This document shows positions 1 to 7,222 of a stretch of DNA of 16,875 nucleotides, piece after piece. The notes beneath the pieces were generated by a model. That model was not told the DNA's origin, searched no databases, and was given only the letters and a program-made list of their open reading frames with translations. The DNA comes from Pseudomonadota bacterium. Its GTDB lineage: Bacteria > Pseudomonadota > Gammaproteobacteria > Burkholderiales > Nitrosomonadaceae. The stretch lies in contig JAFEEV010000096.1 in NCBI GenBank assembly GCA_018240935.1, positions 1-16,875 on the forward strand, in the 5' to 3' direction. A program made the position numbers and the translations under genes. Within the stretch, counting starts at the first letter, position 1, and each line of letters opens with the position of its first letter.

Positions 1-153
1 AATGATGGCGCTCATGCAGGCAACCTATCGGAGGCTGATGCTTCAGACCTTCTCGATTTTTCAGTTGCCCTTCTGGAACGTATATACACAGAACCAGAGC
101 GCCTTCGGCTAGCCAAGGAAAGGCGCGATGCTCGCCGTTCAGCAACAAAGTGA
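1..153 (+). CDS. DUF4145-type protein, C-terminal fragment (5' end outside the window)
   Basis: An open frame enters from the left edge and stops at TGA 151-153, leaving 50 residues. It begins NDGAHAGNLSEADASDLLDF and continues through a leucine-rich helix to a basic end (LAKERRDARR). An N-D-G-x-H motif, then an acidic 'S-E-A-D-A-x-D-L-L-D-F' helix and a basic tail, resembles the C-terminus of DUF4145 proteins. Such domains occur alone or attached to nucleases and restriction-type proteins, and their biochemical role is not established. The gene converges on mnmE, with 98 bases between the two stops. The family call comes from the motif pattern alone, and the rest of the protein cannot be seen. 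Confidence 0.6.
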   Translation, partial: NDGAHAGNLSEADASDLLDFSVALLERIYTEPERLRLAKERRDARRSATK

Positions 154-251
154 ACCAGTCACCCAATCAACATTCCATTAGAATTCATCATCGCCATCTT
201 CGCCGGTTCAAAAACTCATCGCACATGAATCAATTGACTATGGAAGCCACG

Positions 252-1604
252 CTATTTTCCGATGCAAAAATGCGAAAAAATTTCTCCCAGCAAGTCATCG
301 GCGGTAAATTGCCCGGTAATCGATGACAGAGCGTTTTGCGCCAGCTTGAGTTCTTCCGCCAGCAGTTCCAATTGGTATACGCCTTGCGTGAATCCTTGCG
401 CATTTTCCAGATACCGTTTGGCTTGCTGCAACGCTTCCAGATGACGTTGCCTGGCCATAAAAACGCCTTCACCGGCTTGATTGAAGCGCCAACCGGCAAT
501 CTCCAATATTTTCTTGCGTAACAGTTCAATGCCTGCGCCGGTTTTGGCCGACAGATAAATCGCACTGTTCCCTGCTTGTTCTTCGATTCTGGGATTTTCG
601 TTCACCAGATCAATTTTGTTGAATAGGGTGATATGCGGCTTACCGGCAGGAATGGCATTTTGCACCGAGTCTTCCGCAATCGACGGGCGGCTGCTGTCCA
701 TTAACCGGAGCACCAGGGTGGCGTCCTTGATCGCTGCGAGCGTGCGTTCTATGCCTTTTTGTTCCACCACATCGTCGGTTTCCCTGAGTCCCGCTGTGTC
801 GATGACACGCACCGGCATGCCGGCAATGGAGATGGTGCGTTGAATCGTGTCCCGCGTGGTTCCGGGAATTTCCGTGACGATGGCGGCTTCTTCTTGCGCC
901 AATTGGTTCAGCAGGCTGGATTTACCCACATTGGGCGCGCCCATCAAAACGATGCGAATACCTTCCTGCAGCAGATTGCCTTGCTGCGCAGCCTGAAATA
1001 TTTGCTCCAGCAGCGCTTGGATATGCGCCAGTTTGCTGTTAATTTGCAAAGTTTGCAGGTTATCGGTTTCTTCTTCGGGGAAATCCAGCGTGGCTTCAAT
1101 GAACATGCGCAGCCTGATCAGCAGGCTTACGAGTTCTTCGATCCGGGATGAGAAATGGCCTTGCAATGAATGGATGGCGCAGCGCGCGGCTTCATGGGTA
1201 CTGGCTTCGATAATCGCAGCGACGCTTTCCGCTTGAATCAAATCAATTTTATCGTTGAGATAAGCGCGCAACGTAAATTCACCGGGTTGCGCCAAACGGG
1301 CGCCGGCCGCAAGGCAGCGGCTCAGCAATAAATCCATGACCGCCGGACCGCCATGTCCTTGCAACTCGAGAACATCCTCCCCGGTGTACGAATGAGGGGC
1401 AGGAAAGAAAAGCGCGATACCTTGATCGATGATTTGCCCGCCGGTATCGTGAAATTGACTGAGACAGGCGTATCTGGGTTTGGGAATTTTCCCCAGAATC
1501 GCTTCCGCCAGTTTGGCCAGATGCTTGCCGGAAATTCGAATCACGCCAATCCCGCCCCGGCCGGGCGGTGTTGCAATGGCTGCGATGATGTCAGAACTTG
1601 CTAT
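252..1604 (-). CDS. mnmE: tRNA uridine-5-carboxymethylaminomethyl modification GTPase MnmE
   Basis: MnmE (TrmE) is a GTPase that works with MnmG to install the (carboxymethyl)aminomethyl group at C5 of wobble U34 in certain tRNAs. Numbered from the ATA at 1604, the protein has 450 residues, the normal family length. It has an N-terminal formyl-THF-binding domain, with PPGRGGIG near residue 13 and PGEFT-RA near 107. A G domain is inserted in the helical part: G1 GAPNVGKSS near 222, then GTTRDT, DTAGL and NKID. The C-terminus is CIGK, with the catalytic cysteine. No ATG, GTG or TTG lies between the in-frame stop at 1623-1625 and the conserved N-terminus. An ATA at 1602-1604 sits 4-7 bases after a good GGAGAGG ribosome-binding sequence. 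The first usual start codon is GTG 1544, which would remove 20 conserved residues. I chose ATA; a substitution in an original ATG is the alternative. Last gene of the rpmH-yidC block. Confidence 0.93.
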   Translation of the reverse strand: MASSDIIAAIATPPGRGGIGVIRISGKHLAKLAEAILGKIPKPRYACLSQFHDTGGQIIDQGIALFFPAPHSYTGEDVLELQGHGGPAVMDLLLSRCLAAGARLAQPGEFTLRAYLNDKIDLIQAESVAAIIEASTHEAARCAIHSLQGHFSSRIEELVSLLIRLRMFIEATLDFPEEETDNLQTLQINSKLAHIQALLEQIFQAAQQGNLLQEGIRIVLMGAPNVGKSSLLNQLAQEEAAIVTEIPGTTRDTIQRTISIAGMPVRVIDTAGLRETDDVVEQKGIERTLAAIKDATLVLRLMDSSRPSIAEDSVQNAIPAGKPHITLFNKIDLVNENPRIEEQAGNSAIYLSAKTGAGIELLRKKILEIAGWRFNQAGEGVFMARQRHLEALQQAKRYLENAQGFTQGVYQLELLAEELKLAQNALSSITGQFTADDLLGEIFSHFCIGK

Positions 1605-1643
1605 TGAACCTCTCCATGACTGCTATAGGCTGTAGAAGGACGC

Positions 1644-1675
1644 TGGCGGTTATTGAGAATACACAATAACCGCCA
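1644..1675 (-). other. Perfect 12-bp hairpin between yidC and mnmE
   Basis: Arms 1644-1655 and 1664-1675 are exact reverse complements (core GGCGGTTATTG / CAATAACCGCC) around an 8-base loop. The hairpin starts 7 bases after the yidC stop. On the transcribed minus strand no T-tract follows the stem, so it does not look like an intrinsic terminator. It could act as an mRNA-processing or stability element that separates yidC and mnmE expression. Confidence 0.6.
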
Positions 1676-1682
1676 ACGGTCT

Positions 1683-3611
1683 TTATTTTTTCCTGGATTT
1701 CTTGCCAGCAGGAGCGCCCTTTGCTTTTACCGGCGCTTTGCCTTTAGCGGGAGCTGCCGCTTGAGCGGTTTGTTGTTTTTTCTCATCTTGTTGACCGCTT
1801 GCAGCGGGAATTGCTTCTGCTTGAGTTGCTGTTTCTCCCTCATCTGGCAAGGCGGCTAGTTGCGAATTCTCCTCAGCTGGTTCAGGTTTGTTCTTACTTT
1901 TCTTCCTGTTATTTTTATCTTTGTTGGCATCCTTCTCAGCTTTATTTTCATACATACGCGTTATTTGCCATTGCTGCGCAATAGAGAGAATGTTGTTGCA
2001 CAGCGAGTACAACACGAGACCTGCCGGAAAGAAGAAAAAGAAAACACTGAAAGCGATCGGCATAATCTGCATGACTTTCGCCTGGATCGGGTCGGTCGGC
2101 GTCGGGCTGAGTTTCGACTGAATCCACATCGATATGCCCATAATCACCGGCAGCACGTAATACGGATCGGGCACCGACATATCGGTTATCCATAAAGCGA
2201 GCGGCGCGTAACGCAATTCAACCGCCGCCAGCAATGTCCAAAACAACGCGATGAATACCGGAATTTGCACCAGAATCGGCAGACATCCCCCCATCGGATT
2301 GATTTTCTCTTCCTTGTAAAACTCCATCATCGCTTGGTGCATACGCTGGCGATCGCTCGCATACTGCTCACGGATGCGTTGCAATTTAGGTGTCACCACC
2401 CGCATTTTCGCCATGGAGCGATAGCCTGCAGCCGACAGCGGGAAGAACAGCAGCTTGACCGTCAATGTCAGGAGAATAATGGCCGCTCCCCAGTTGTCGG
2501 TCCACGAATGATAGAAAGAAAGCAACCAGAAAAGCGGTTTGGCAAGCACCGTCAACCAGCCGTAATCGACCGTCAGATCGAGCCCGGGTGCCAGTTCGGC
2601 AAGTTTGTTTTGTTCTTGCGGACCGGCATAGAAAGGCATGGTGATATTTTTCTCTTGCCCCGGTTCAATCGCGCCGACCGGCGCAATGACGCCGGCGGTA
2701 TATTGGTTGGGCGCCAGACGCTTGGCAAAATATTCACGCGGCGTATTTTTTGGAGGCAGCCAAGCCGTCAGGAAATAGTGTTCGAGCATGGCTATCCAAC
2801 CGTTATCCGCATTGGTTGGGTATTCCGCCTTATTTTTATCCAGATCGGAAAATTTTATTTTCAGAAACTTTTCTTCATCCGTATACATTGCCGGGCCGGT
2901 ATAGGAATGAACCATGGAATTGGCATCCGTGGGATCGTTGGCATCCCGCAACATCTGAAAATACGAGAATGGATTGATCGCTGCGTCACCGTGATTGACG
3001 ATCTCAAACCCTACATCAATGACATAACTGCCGCGATGGAAAGTAAAAATCTTGACTACTTGCACGCCATTGACTTCCGGCGCGAGAAGACGCACTACAA
3101 CCTTGTTCTGGCCCGGTTCCAGTTCAAAGTTATAATTCTTGGAATCTACGGTATATTTCGTTTTGTGATTCGGCAGGCCGTCACCGATCAAGCCGGATTG
3201 CGCAACCTGGAATCGCGCGGTTTTATCCAGTAATAACTCATAGGGTTTGTTCACATCTTCCCGGGATGGGTGCGCAATCAAGCCTAGCTGCCGGATATCG
3301 CCGCCTGCTGTATCGATCTCAGCGATAACCAGATCCGTTTTAACATGGATTTTCTCTCCGATGGTAAACAGATTGGGCGTTATCGACGGACTGACGCCTG
3401 CGATTTCTGAAGCGGCTCCCGTCCCGTTGGCGGAAGCGGTCAACTCATCACCGGGTACCGGCAATGGATCATGACGCTGATTCGCAGAATCCGCAGTTGC
3501 GCCGGACATTACTTGCGAAGCGGGCGGATATAATTCTTTTTGCCATGCATCCCATAAAAATAATAGCGACGTGGAGAAGATGATGATCAGTATGAGTTTT
3601 CTTGTTTCCAT
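1683..3611 (-). CDS. yidC: Membrane protein insertase YidC with long C-terminal tail
   Basis: YidC inserts and folds inner-membrane proteins, alone or with SecYEG; subunits of the cox complex are likely clients. The 642-residue protein starts METRKLILI with an N-terminal membrane anchor (about residues 4-21). A large periplasmic beta-domain follows (about 50-340). The five-helix insertase core includes LLFFPLSAAGYRSMAKMR, with the conserved arginine, then NPMGGCLPILVQIPVFIALF. About 90 residues extend beyond the usual end of gamma- and betaproteobacterial YidC (roughly 550). This tail is basic, then acidic and glutamine-rich, then Ala/Pro/Lys-rich, ending GKKSRKK. No strong ribosome-binding sequence is visible, but the N-terminus fits the family. 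The gene lies downstream of yidD with a 179-base gap. Confidence 0.97.
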   Translation of the reverse strand: METRKLILIIIFSTSLLFLWDAWQKELYPPASQVMSGATADSANQRHDPLPVPGDELTASANGTGAASEIAGVSPSITPNLFTIGEKIHVKTDLVIAEIDTAGGDIRQLGLIAHPSREDVNKPYELLLDKTARFQVAQSGLIGDGLPNHKTKYTVDSKNYNFELEPGQNKVVVRLLAPEVNGVQVVKIFTFHRGSYVIDVGFEIVNHGDAAINPFSYFQMLRDANDPTDANSMVHSYTGPAMYTDEEKFLKIKFSDLDKNKAEYPTNADNGWIAMLEHYFLTAWLPPKNTPREYFAKRLAPNQYTAGVIAPVGAIEPGQEKNITMPFYAGPQEQNKLAELAPGLDLTVDYGWLTVLAKPLFWLLSFYHSWTDNWGAAIILLTLTVKLLFFPLSAAGYRSMAKMRVVTPKLQRIREQYASDRQRMHQAMMEFYKEEKINPMGGCLPILVQIPVFIALFWTLLAAVELRYAPLALWITDMSVPDPYYVLPVIMGISMWIQSKLSPTPTDPIQAKVMQIMPIAFSVFFFFFPAGLVLYSLCNNILSIAQQWQITRMYENKAEKDANKDKNNRKKSKNKPEPAEENSQLAALPDEGETATQAEAIPAASGQQDEKKQQTAQAAAPAKGKAPVKAKGAPAGKKSRKK

Positions 3612-3790
3612 TATTTATCTAATCAAGTTGATTTTTAGACAAAACCGTTTGGTCGCTGTGCGCGCTCATCAGTCGTTTGATTATTGGCTTTTATTTTCAT
3701 TTATGGCAGCGCTGCTTTGTCGAGATTTTTATGTACTGCGTATAGTAAGAGTAAGTCGCATGACTAATTTCAAGTGGCGTTGATTGGGCG

Positions 3791-4000
3791 TCAAGGAACA
3801 GGCTCATAACCGCCTTTACTCCAGGGATTGCAGCGCAGTATGCGCCAAACACTCAATCGCGTTCCACGCAATAATCCATATTTTTCATATGCTTCACAAG
3901 CATATTGCGAGCAAGTCGGACTAAAACGGCATGATGGCGCAAAAAGGGGACTGATACAATATTGATAAATTTTTATTAACGCAATAATCAACCGTGACAT
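3791..4000 (-). CDS. yidD: Membrane protein insertion efficiency factor YidD
   Basis: A 69-residue protein of the YidD (DUF37) family, a small membrane-associated factor that aids YidC-dependent insertion. Visible features are an N-terminal amphipathic/hydrophobic stretch (about residues 3-20), the conserved CRFSPTCSQYACEAYEKYG block with three cysteines, and the C-terminal RILRCNPWSKGGYEPVP motif. Its start overlaps the 3' end of rnpA by 13 bases, suggesting translational coupling. The order rpmH-rnpA-yidD-yidC is conserved across bacteria. Confidence 0.96.
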   Translation of the reverse strand: MSRLIIALIKIYQYCISPLFAPSCRFSPTCSQYACEAYEKYGLLRGTRLSVWRILRCNPWSKGGYEPVP

Positions 4001-4332
4001 TGCCGTATTTGAAGCATCAGTAATTGTGTTTCAGTAGCCAGTTTTTTTAGTTCGCTTTTCGGAACAGGCCGCCGCAATCGTATTACCCAATCGATTTTTA
4101 TTGTTTGATCGTTAAACCGATTCTTGCGAAATACATCCCGCAGAATACGCTTAATTTTATTGCGCTTAACTGCAAGTCGCTCAATTCTTTTTGCAACAAT
4201 CAATCCCAGCCGCGCATATTCAAACTCATTCGGTTTCATATAAATCTGAACTAAATCGCCGCTGGTCTGACATTTGAAGTTGATTACCGCCGTAAACTCC
4301 GTTGCCTTACGTAACTTGCAGTTCTTTGGCAA
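3988..4332 (-). CDS. rnpA: Ribonuclease P protein component
   Basis: The protein subunit of RNase P binds the catalytic RNA and helps it recognise the 5' leader of precursor tRNAs. The 114-residue protein has the family pattern: an N-terminal 'L-R-K-A-T-E-F' segment, the central 'ARLGLIVAKRI' strand, and the basic RNP signature KRNKIKRILRDVFR (about residues 68-81). The length is typical. It lies 45 bases downstream of rpmH, presumably in the same transcript, and overlaps the start of yidD. Confidence 0.96.
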   Translation of the reverse strand: MPKNCKLRKATEFTAVINFKCQTSGDLVQIYMKPNEFEYARLGLIVAKRIERLAVKRNKIKRILRDVFRKNRFNDQTIKIDWVIRLRRPVPKSELKKLATETQLLMLQIRQCHG

Positions 4333-4377
4333 AGAATTGTTTTCAACGAATCTAAAAATAAAAATATCCGGTCGAGT

Positions 4378-4512
4378 TTAGACGCTTAATCGAGCGCGGC
4401 CTTTTGCACGGCGGGCGCGTATCACTGCCGCTCCACCACGCGTTCTCATGCGTACTAAAAATCCATGTGTGCGTTTTCTTCTTGTTACTGAAGGCTGATA
4501 AGTACGTTTCAT
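4378..4512 (-). CDS. rpmH: Large ribosomal subunit protein L34 (bL34)
   Basis: A 44-residue, strongly basic protein running from MKRTYQPS to ARLSV, with the central HGFLVRMRTRGG-A segment. This is a complete match to the bL34 pattern and length. L34 binds 23S rRNA in the 50S subunit. Translation starts at ATG 4510-4512 behind a purine-rich GAGAGAGA stretch, and stops at TAA 4378-4380. It is the first gene of the rpmH-rnpA-yidD-yidC-mnmE block. Confidence 0.98.
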   Translation of the reverse strand: MKRTYQPSVTRRKRTHGFLVRMRTRGGAAVIRARRAKGRARLSV

Positions 4513-4548
4513 TTCTCTCTCTAGCTTATTAAGTCAATAGAACCGCGT

Positions 4549-4578
4549 ATTAAAACTTGTTATGGGGTTTTATGTCAA
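4549..4578 (-). promoter_or_regulatory. sigma70-type promoter of the rpmH-rnpA-yidD-yidC block
   Basis: On the minus strand there is a perfect TTGACA -35 hexamer (4578-4573), an 18-base spacer and a TTTAAT -10 hexamer (4554-4549, 5 of 6 to consensus). The -10 ends 36 bases before the rpmH start codon. Orientation and position suit the ribosomal-protein operon. Confidence 0.7.
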
Positions 4579-4706
4579 TATTTTTCTAATTTCATTTGCA
4601 AATAAAGACTTTAATTACTTTAAATATCGCCTCTTACAGCATTGCCGCCGCTGGTGGTTTACGTTACAGGCCGCTATGTTTTGCTAAAATCCGCTTGATT
4701 GACACT

Positions 4707-4855
4707 TAGGGAAGCGCTGATTAACTGGACGAACGAGATAAAGCACGAGGCGCACGGAACACAGCAACCGAGACATATCAGCAAGATAGGCGAGGGAGCG
4801 AGTACCGCGCAACAAAGTGATTCGCTCGTGTAGTCAATTAATCAGCGTTTCCTTA
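4707..4855. repeat. MITE-like element with terminal inverted repeats
   Basis: The ends are inverted repeats. The outer 18 bases (4707-4724 and 4838-4855) match at 16 positions, with the shared core CGCTGATTAA. A weaker match extends inward to about 31 bp (4707-4737 and 4825-4855). 'TTA' is present at both outer edges and could be part of a target duplication. The interior of about 90 bases carries no convincing reading frame and is more GC-rich than the flanking DNA. This is the pattern of a non-autonomous transposon remnant. The name is an inference, since no second copy lies in the window. Confidence 0.6.
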
Positions 4856-4903
4856 GATCGCGAATCATTAACCGCACATACTATTTGAAATAACCACATT
4901 CTC

Positions 4904-5629
4904 ATGAATACATCCTGCCCGCTCGATAACATCCGCATTGTGCTAAGTCATACGAGCCACCCCGGTAATATTGGCGCGGTTGCTCGGGCCATGAAAACGA
5001 TGGGATTGCAGGCATTGTATCTGATCAATCCCAAATCCTTTCCAGACCCGGCAGCGGAAGCGCGCGCCGCCCATGCCGGCGATATTCTGCAGCAAGCTAA
5101 GGTTTGCAGCGGGCTTAACGAAGCGCTGGCGGATACCGTCATGACCGCCGCGATTACCGCACGGCCGCGCGATCTTTCACATACCAGTTTCGACGCCCGG
5201 CACGGTGCGATGGAATTAGTGCAACTGGCCCGGCAACAGCCGGTGGCTTTGTTATTCGGTCCGGAAAACTCCGGTCTTACAACGGCGGAAGTCAACAAAT
5301 GCCAGATCATTATCCATATTCCCGCAAATCCGCACTATTCATCGCTAAATCTGGCGAGTGCAGTGCAGATCATGACGTATGAATTGCGCATGGCGCTCCC
5401 CGGAAATGCGTTACCCTCCCTGCTCAAGGAAGAACTGGCAACCTTGAATGAACTGGAATTATTGTATGCACATATTGAACAATTGATGATTGCCAGCGGT
5501 TTTCTCGATCCGCAAAAACCCAAGCTACTGATGCAACGCCTTCGCCGCTTGTTTGCCCGGGCGCGGCTGGAAAAAGAAGAAGTACAAATTTTGCGCGGCA
5601 TTCTGACAGCACTGGGCAAACGCTGGTAG
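4904..5629 (+). CDS. trmJ: TrmJ-family RNA 2'-O-methyltransferase (SPOUT superfamily)
   Basis: The family uses S-adenosylmethionine to methylate ribose 2'-OH; TrmJ modifies position 32 in the tRNA anticodon loop. The 241-residue protein has the SPOUT trefoil-knot motifs in order: VLSHTSHPGNIGAVARAMKT with the conserved N and R (residues 13-32), LLFGPENSGLT (about 116-126), and a segment with IPANPHYSSLNLASAVQI (about 137-154). A charged C-terminal helical extension follows, as in TrmJ. The start gives the usual family N-terminus, although the ribosome-binding sequence is weak. The gene is divergent from rpmH and convergent with argB. Its upstream region contains the MITE-like element, which may have displaced or supplied regulatory DNA. 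A paralogous rRNA/tRNA methyltransferase specificity cannot be excluded. Confidence 0.88.
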   Translation: MNTSCPLDNIRIVLSHTSHPGNIGAVARAMKTMGLQALYLINPKSFPDPAAEARAAHAGDILQQAKVCSGLNEALADTVMTAAITARPRDLSHTSFDARHGAMELVQLARQQPVALLFGPENSGLTTAEVNKCQIIIHIPANPHYSSLNLASAVQIMTYELRMALPGNALPSLLKEELATLNELELLYAHIEQLMIASGFLDPQKPKLLMQRLRRLFARARLEKEEVQILRGILTALGKRW

Positions 5630-5630
5630 C

Positions 5631-5651
5631 GGCGAGTGCTTTTGCATCGCC
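5631..5651. terminator. Hairpin between convergent trmJ and argB
   Basis: Stem GGCGA (5631-5635) pairs with TCGCC (5647-5651), and inner TGC (5637-5639) pairs with GCA (5644-5646), around a TTTT loop with one bulged G. It fills the 24-base space between the two stop codons and could terminate both transcripts. T-tracts are weak (TAATTTTCC downstream on the + strand). Confidence 0.5.
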
Positions 5652-5653
5652 AG

Positions 5654-6541
5654 CTAATTTTCCTTGATTAGCGTACCGATTCCCTGATCGGTCAGAATTT
5701 CCAGCAACAACGCATGCTCCACGCGTCCGTCAATGATGTGGCAGGATCTGACCCCCTTCTTGACCGCATCGAGCGCCGACCCGATTTTAGGCAACATGCC
5801 ACCGGAAATGGTGCCATCGGCAAATAATTCATCCACTTTTTGTGCAGTCAAACCGGTCAGCAAATCACCTTTCTTATCCATAACTCCCGGGATGTTGGAT
5901 AACAAAATCAGTTTTTCAGCCTTAAGGATTTCCGCCAGTTTACCGGCAACCAAGTCAGCATTGATATTATAGGATTCTCCATCAGCACCCACACCGATAG
6001 GCGCGATTACCGGGATAAAATCCTGCGTATCGAGCAACGCGATAAGCGCCGGATCAATCGACTCGATTTCACCGACTTGACCGATGTTGATCCATTTCCC
6101 CGCGGTTTCGCGGTCTGCCATGAGCATTTTTTTCGCGCGAATAAAAGCCCCGTCCTTACCGGTCAAACCGACAGCCTTGCCGCCGTGACGGTTGATCAGG
6201 TTCACGATATCTTTATTCACCGATCCGCCCAGCACCATTTCCACCACATTCATGGTTTCGGCATCCGTTACGCGCATGCCTTGAATGAATTCACCTTGCT
6301 TGCCGACGCGTTTGAGCATTTCATCAATCTGCGGACCGCCGCCGTGCACAACCACCGGATTCATACCGACCAGCTTCAGCAGCACCACATCGCGTGCAAA
6401 TCCATGCTTCAGATTTTCTTCAACCATGGCATTGCCGCCATATTTAATGACGATGGTTTTACCATGGAATCGCTGAATATATGGCAGCGCCTCTGCCAGA
6501 ATCTTGGCTTTGTCTCTTGCGACGATAGGGGAATTGGACAT
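5654..6541 (-). CDS. argB: Acetylglutamate kinase
   Basis: ArgB phosphorylates N-acetyl-L-glutamate with ATP, the second step of arginine biosynthesis in the cytoplasm. The 295-residue form shows the amino-acid-kinase fold. It has TIVIKYGGNAM with the phosphate-binding lysine near the N-terminus, VVVHGGGPQI, the acetylglutamate-binding block around NINADLVAGKLAEIL, and ISGGMLPKI near the C-terminus. I start at ATG 6539-6541 (MSNSPIVARDKA), which follows a GAGAGA sequence. A GTG 15 bases upstream would add five residues (MIERA) unlike the family. The gene lies 59 bases downstream of the pilI-like gene and converges on trmJ. No other arginine gene is adjacent. Confidence 0.96.
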   Translation of the reverse strand: MSNSPIVARDKAKILAEALPYIQRFHGKTIVIKYGGNAMVEENLKHGFARDVVLLKLVGMNPVVVHGGGPQIDEMLKRVGKQGEFIQGMRVTDAETMNVVEMVLGGSVNKDIVNLINRHGGKAVGLTGKDGAFIRAKKMLMADRETAGKWINIGQVGEIESIDPALIALLDTQDFIPVIAPIGVGADGESYNINADLVAGKLAEILKAEKLILLSNIPGVMDKKGDLLTGLTAQKVDELFADGTISGGMLPKIGSALDAVKKGVRSCHIIDGRVEHALLLEILTDQGIGTLIKEN

Positions 6542-6600
6542 GGCTCTCTCAATCACTTTTTAAACAATTCTAAAATCCCTTGGATGAAGCAAAAAATATT

Positions 6601-7128
6601 TCATTCACGGGCAACCTGCAAAAATTTCTCATCATCAACCATCAATTTAACCAAGCTCAATTTCCACCACTGCCGCCCTTCCGCATCTTTATATTGTGCG
6701 GTTACACACTGAGGTAATTTTTTTTTAGCCGGTTTCACCGGGATAAATTCGGATAAATCCCTGATCCCCAGCATACTGTTGACAATGAAGCCGCTATATA
6801 ACTTATTCTCCGCCATGACCAACAGAATGCGTGACTTCAAATTGAACGGCACCGGCTCGCCACCCAAGTAAACTCCAAGATCCGTTATCCCGTACAGATT
6901 TCCGCGTACATTGGCCAAACCCAGAAACCACGGCTGCGTCAGCGGAACATGCGCTAATTTGGGTATCGGTATCACTTCGCTGACTTCCGCCATCGGTATC
7001 AGATAACGATCCTCACCTACCGCAACCCCTAATACAGCTGACGAAGCTGTATCGTCATCCGCACCAGCCTTTTCTCCTGTCAGTGCCGATTGTTTTTTTT
7101 CAGCGTTTGTTATCTTCGTGTCACGCAC
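6601..7128 (-). CDS. CheW-domain protein, PilI-like
   Basis: CheW-domain proteins are cytoplasmic scaffolds joining chemoreceptors to a CheA-type kinase; PilI is the version serving the type IV pilus Chp system. The 175-residue protein has a polar N-terminal 30 residues, then one CheW domain (about 30-170). Key segments are VGEDRYLIPMAEVSEVIP, VPLTQPWFLGLANVRGN and ITDLGVYLG, which resemble PilI more than flagellar CheW. The start is GTG 7126-7128 with a poor ribosome-binding sequence. In-frame stop codons two and four codons upstream exclude a longer product. No receptor, kinase or pilus gene is nearby. It lies just upstream of argB and diverges from the BON-domain gene. Confidence 0.8.
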   Translation of the reverse strand: MRDTKITNAEKKQSALTGEKAGADDDTASSAVLGVAVGEDRYLIPMAEVSEVIPIPKLAHVPLTQPWFLGLANVRGNLYGITDLGVYLGGEPVPFNLKSRILLVMAENKLYSGFIVNSMLGIRDLSEFIPVKPAKKKLPQCVTAQYKDAEGRQWWKLSLVKLMVDDEKFLQVARE

Positions 7129-7222
7129 TTTTTATCGTTACTACGAGGCAATTGATTATTCGTTGTCCTGGTATTTTACTGTATTATCGGTCATCAAAAT
7201 TTGAATTCTACGGAGCCGAAAA

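Noticed and set aside
230..565. A 111-codon minus-strand frame overlapping the mnmE 3' end
   Set aside because: It overlaps the conserved C-terminal domain of MnmE in another frame and shows no domain of its own.
1597..1619. ATG 1617-1619 opening an 8-codon frame ending TTC TGA C, which could join mnmE by a +1 shift as in prfB
   Set aside because: The ATG has no ribosome-binding sequence, the purine-rich sequence is too far from the stop, and TTC is not slippery like the CTT of prfB. The ATA start explains the data more simply.
2265..3233. A 322-codon open frame on the + strand, antisense to yidC
   Set aside because: It lies entirely inside yidC, its product is rich in His, Arg and Ile with no recognisable domain, and yidC is unambiguous in the opposite strand.
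3620..3632. AATCAA-G-TTGATT palindrome just upstream of yidC
   Set aside because: A 6-bp AT-rich stem in AT-rich DNA is expected by chance and no regulator can be proposed.
4513..4903. Possible oriC next to rpmH
   Set aside because: No dnaA gene and no recognisable DnaA boxes; most of the interval is explained by the rpmH promoter and the inverted-repeat element.
6542..6556. Longer argB form starting at GTG 6556
   Set aside because: The five added residues do not resemble the family, and a better-placed purine-rich sequence precedes ATG 6541.
7152..7187. Possible promoter of the BON-lipoprotein gene with TATTAT at 7182-7187
   Set aside because: The candidate -35 hexamers (TTGTCC 7163-7168 and TTGATT 7152-7157) give spacers of 13 and 24 bases, neither acceptable.
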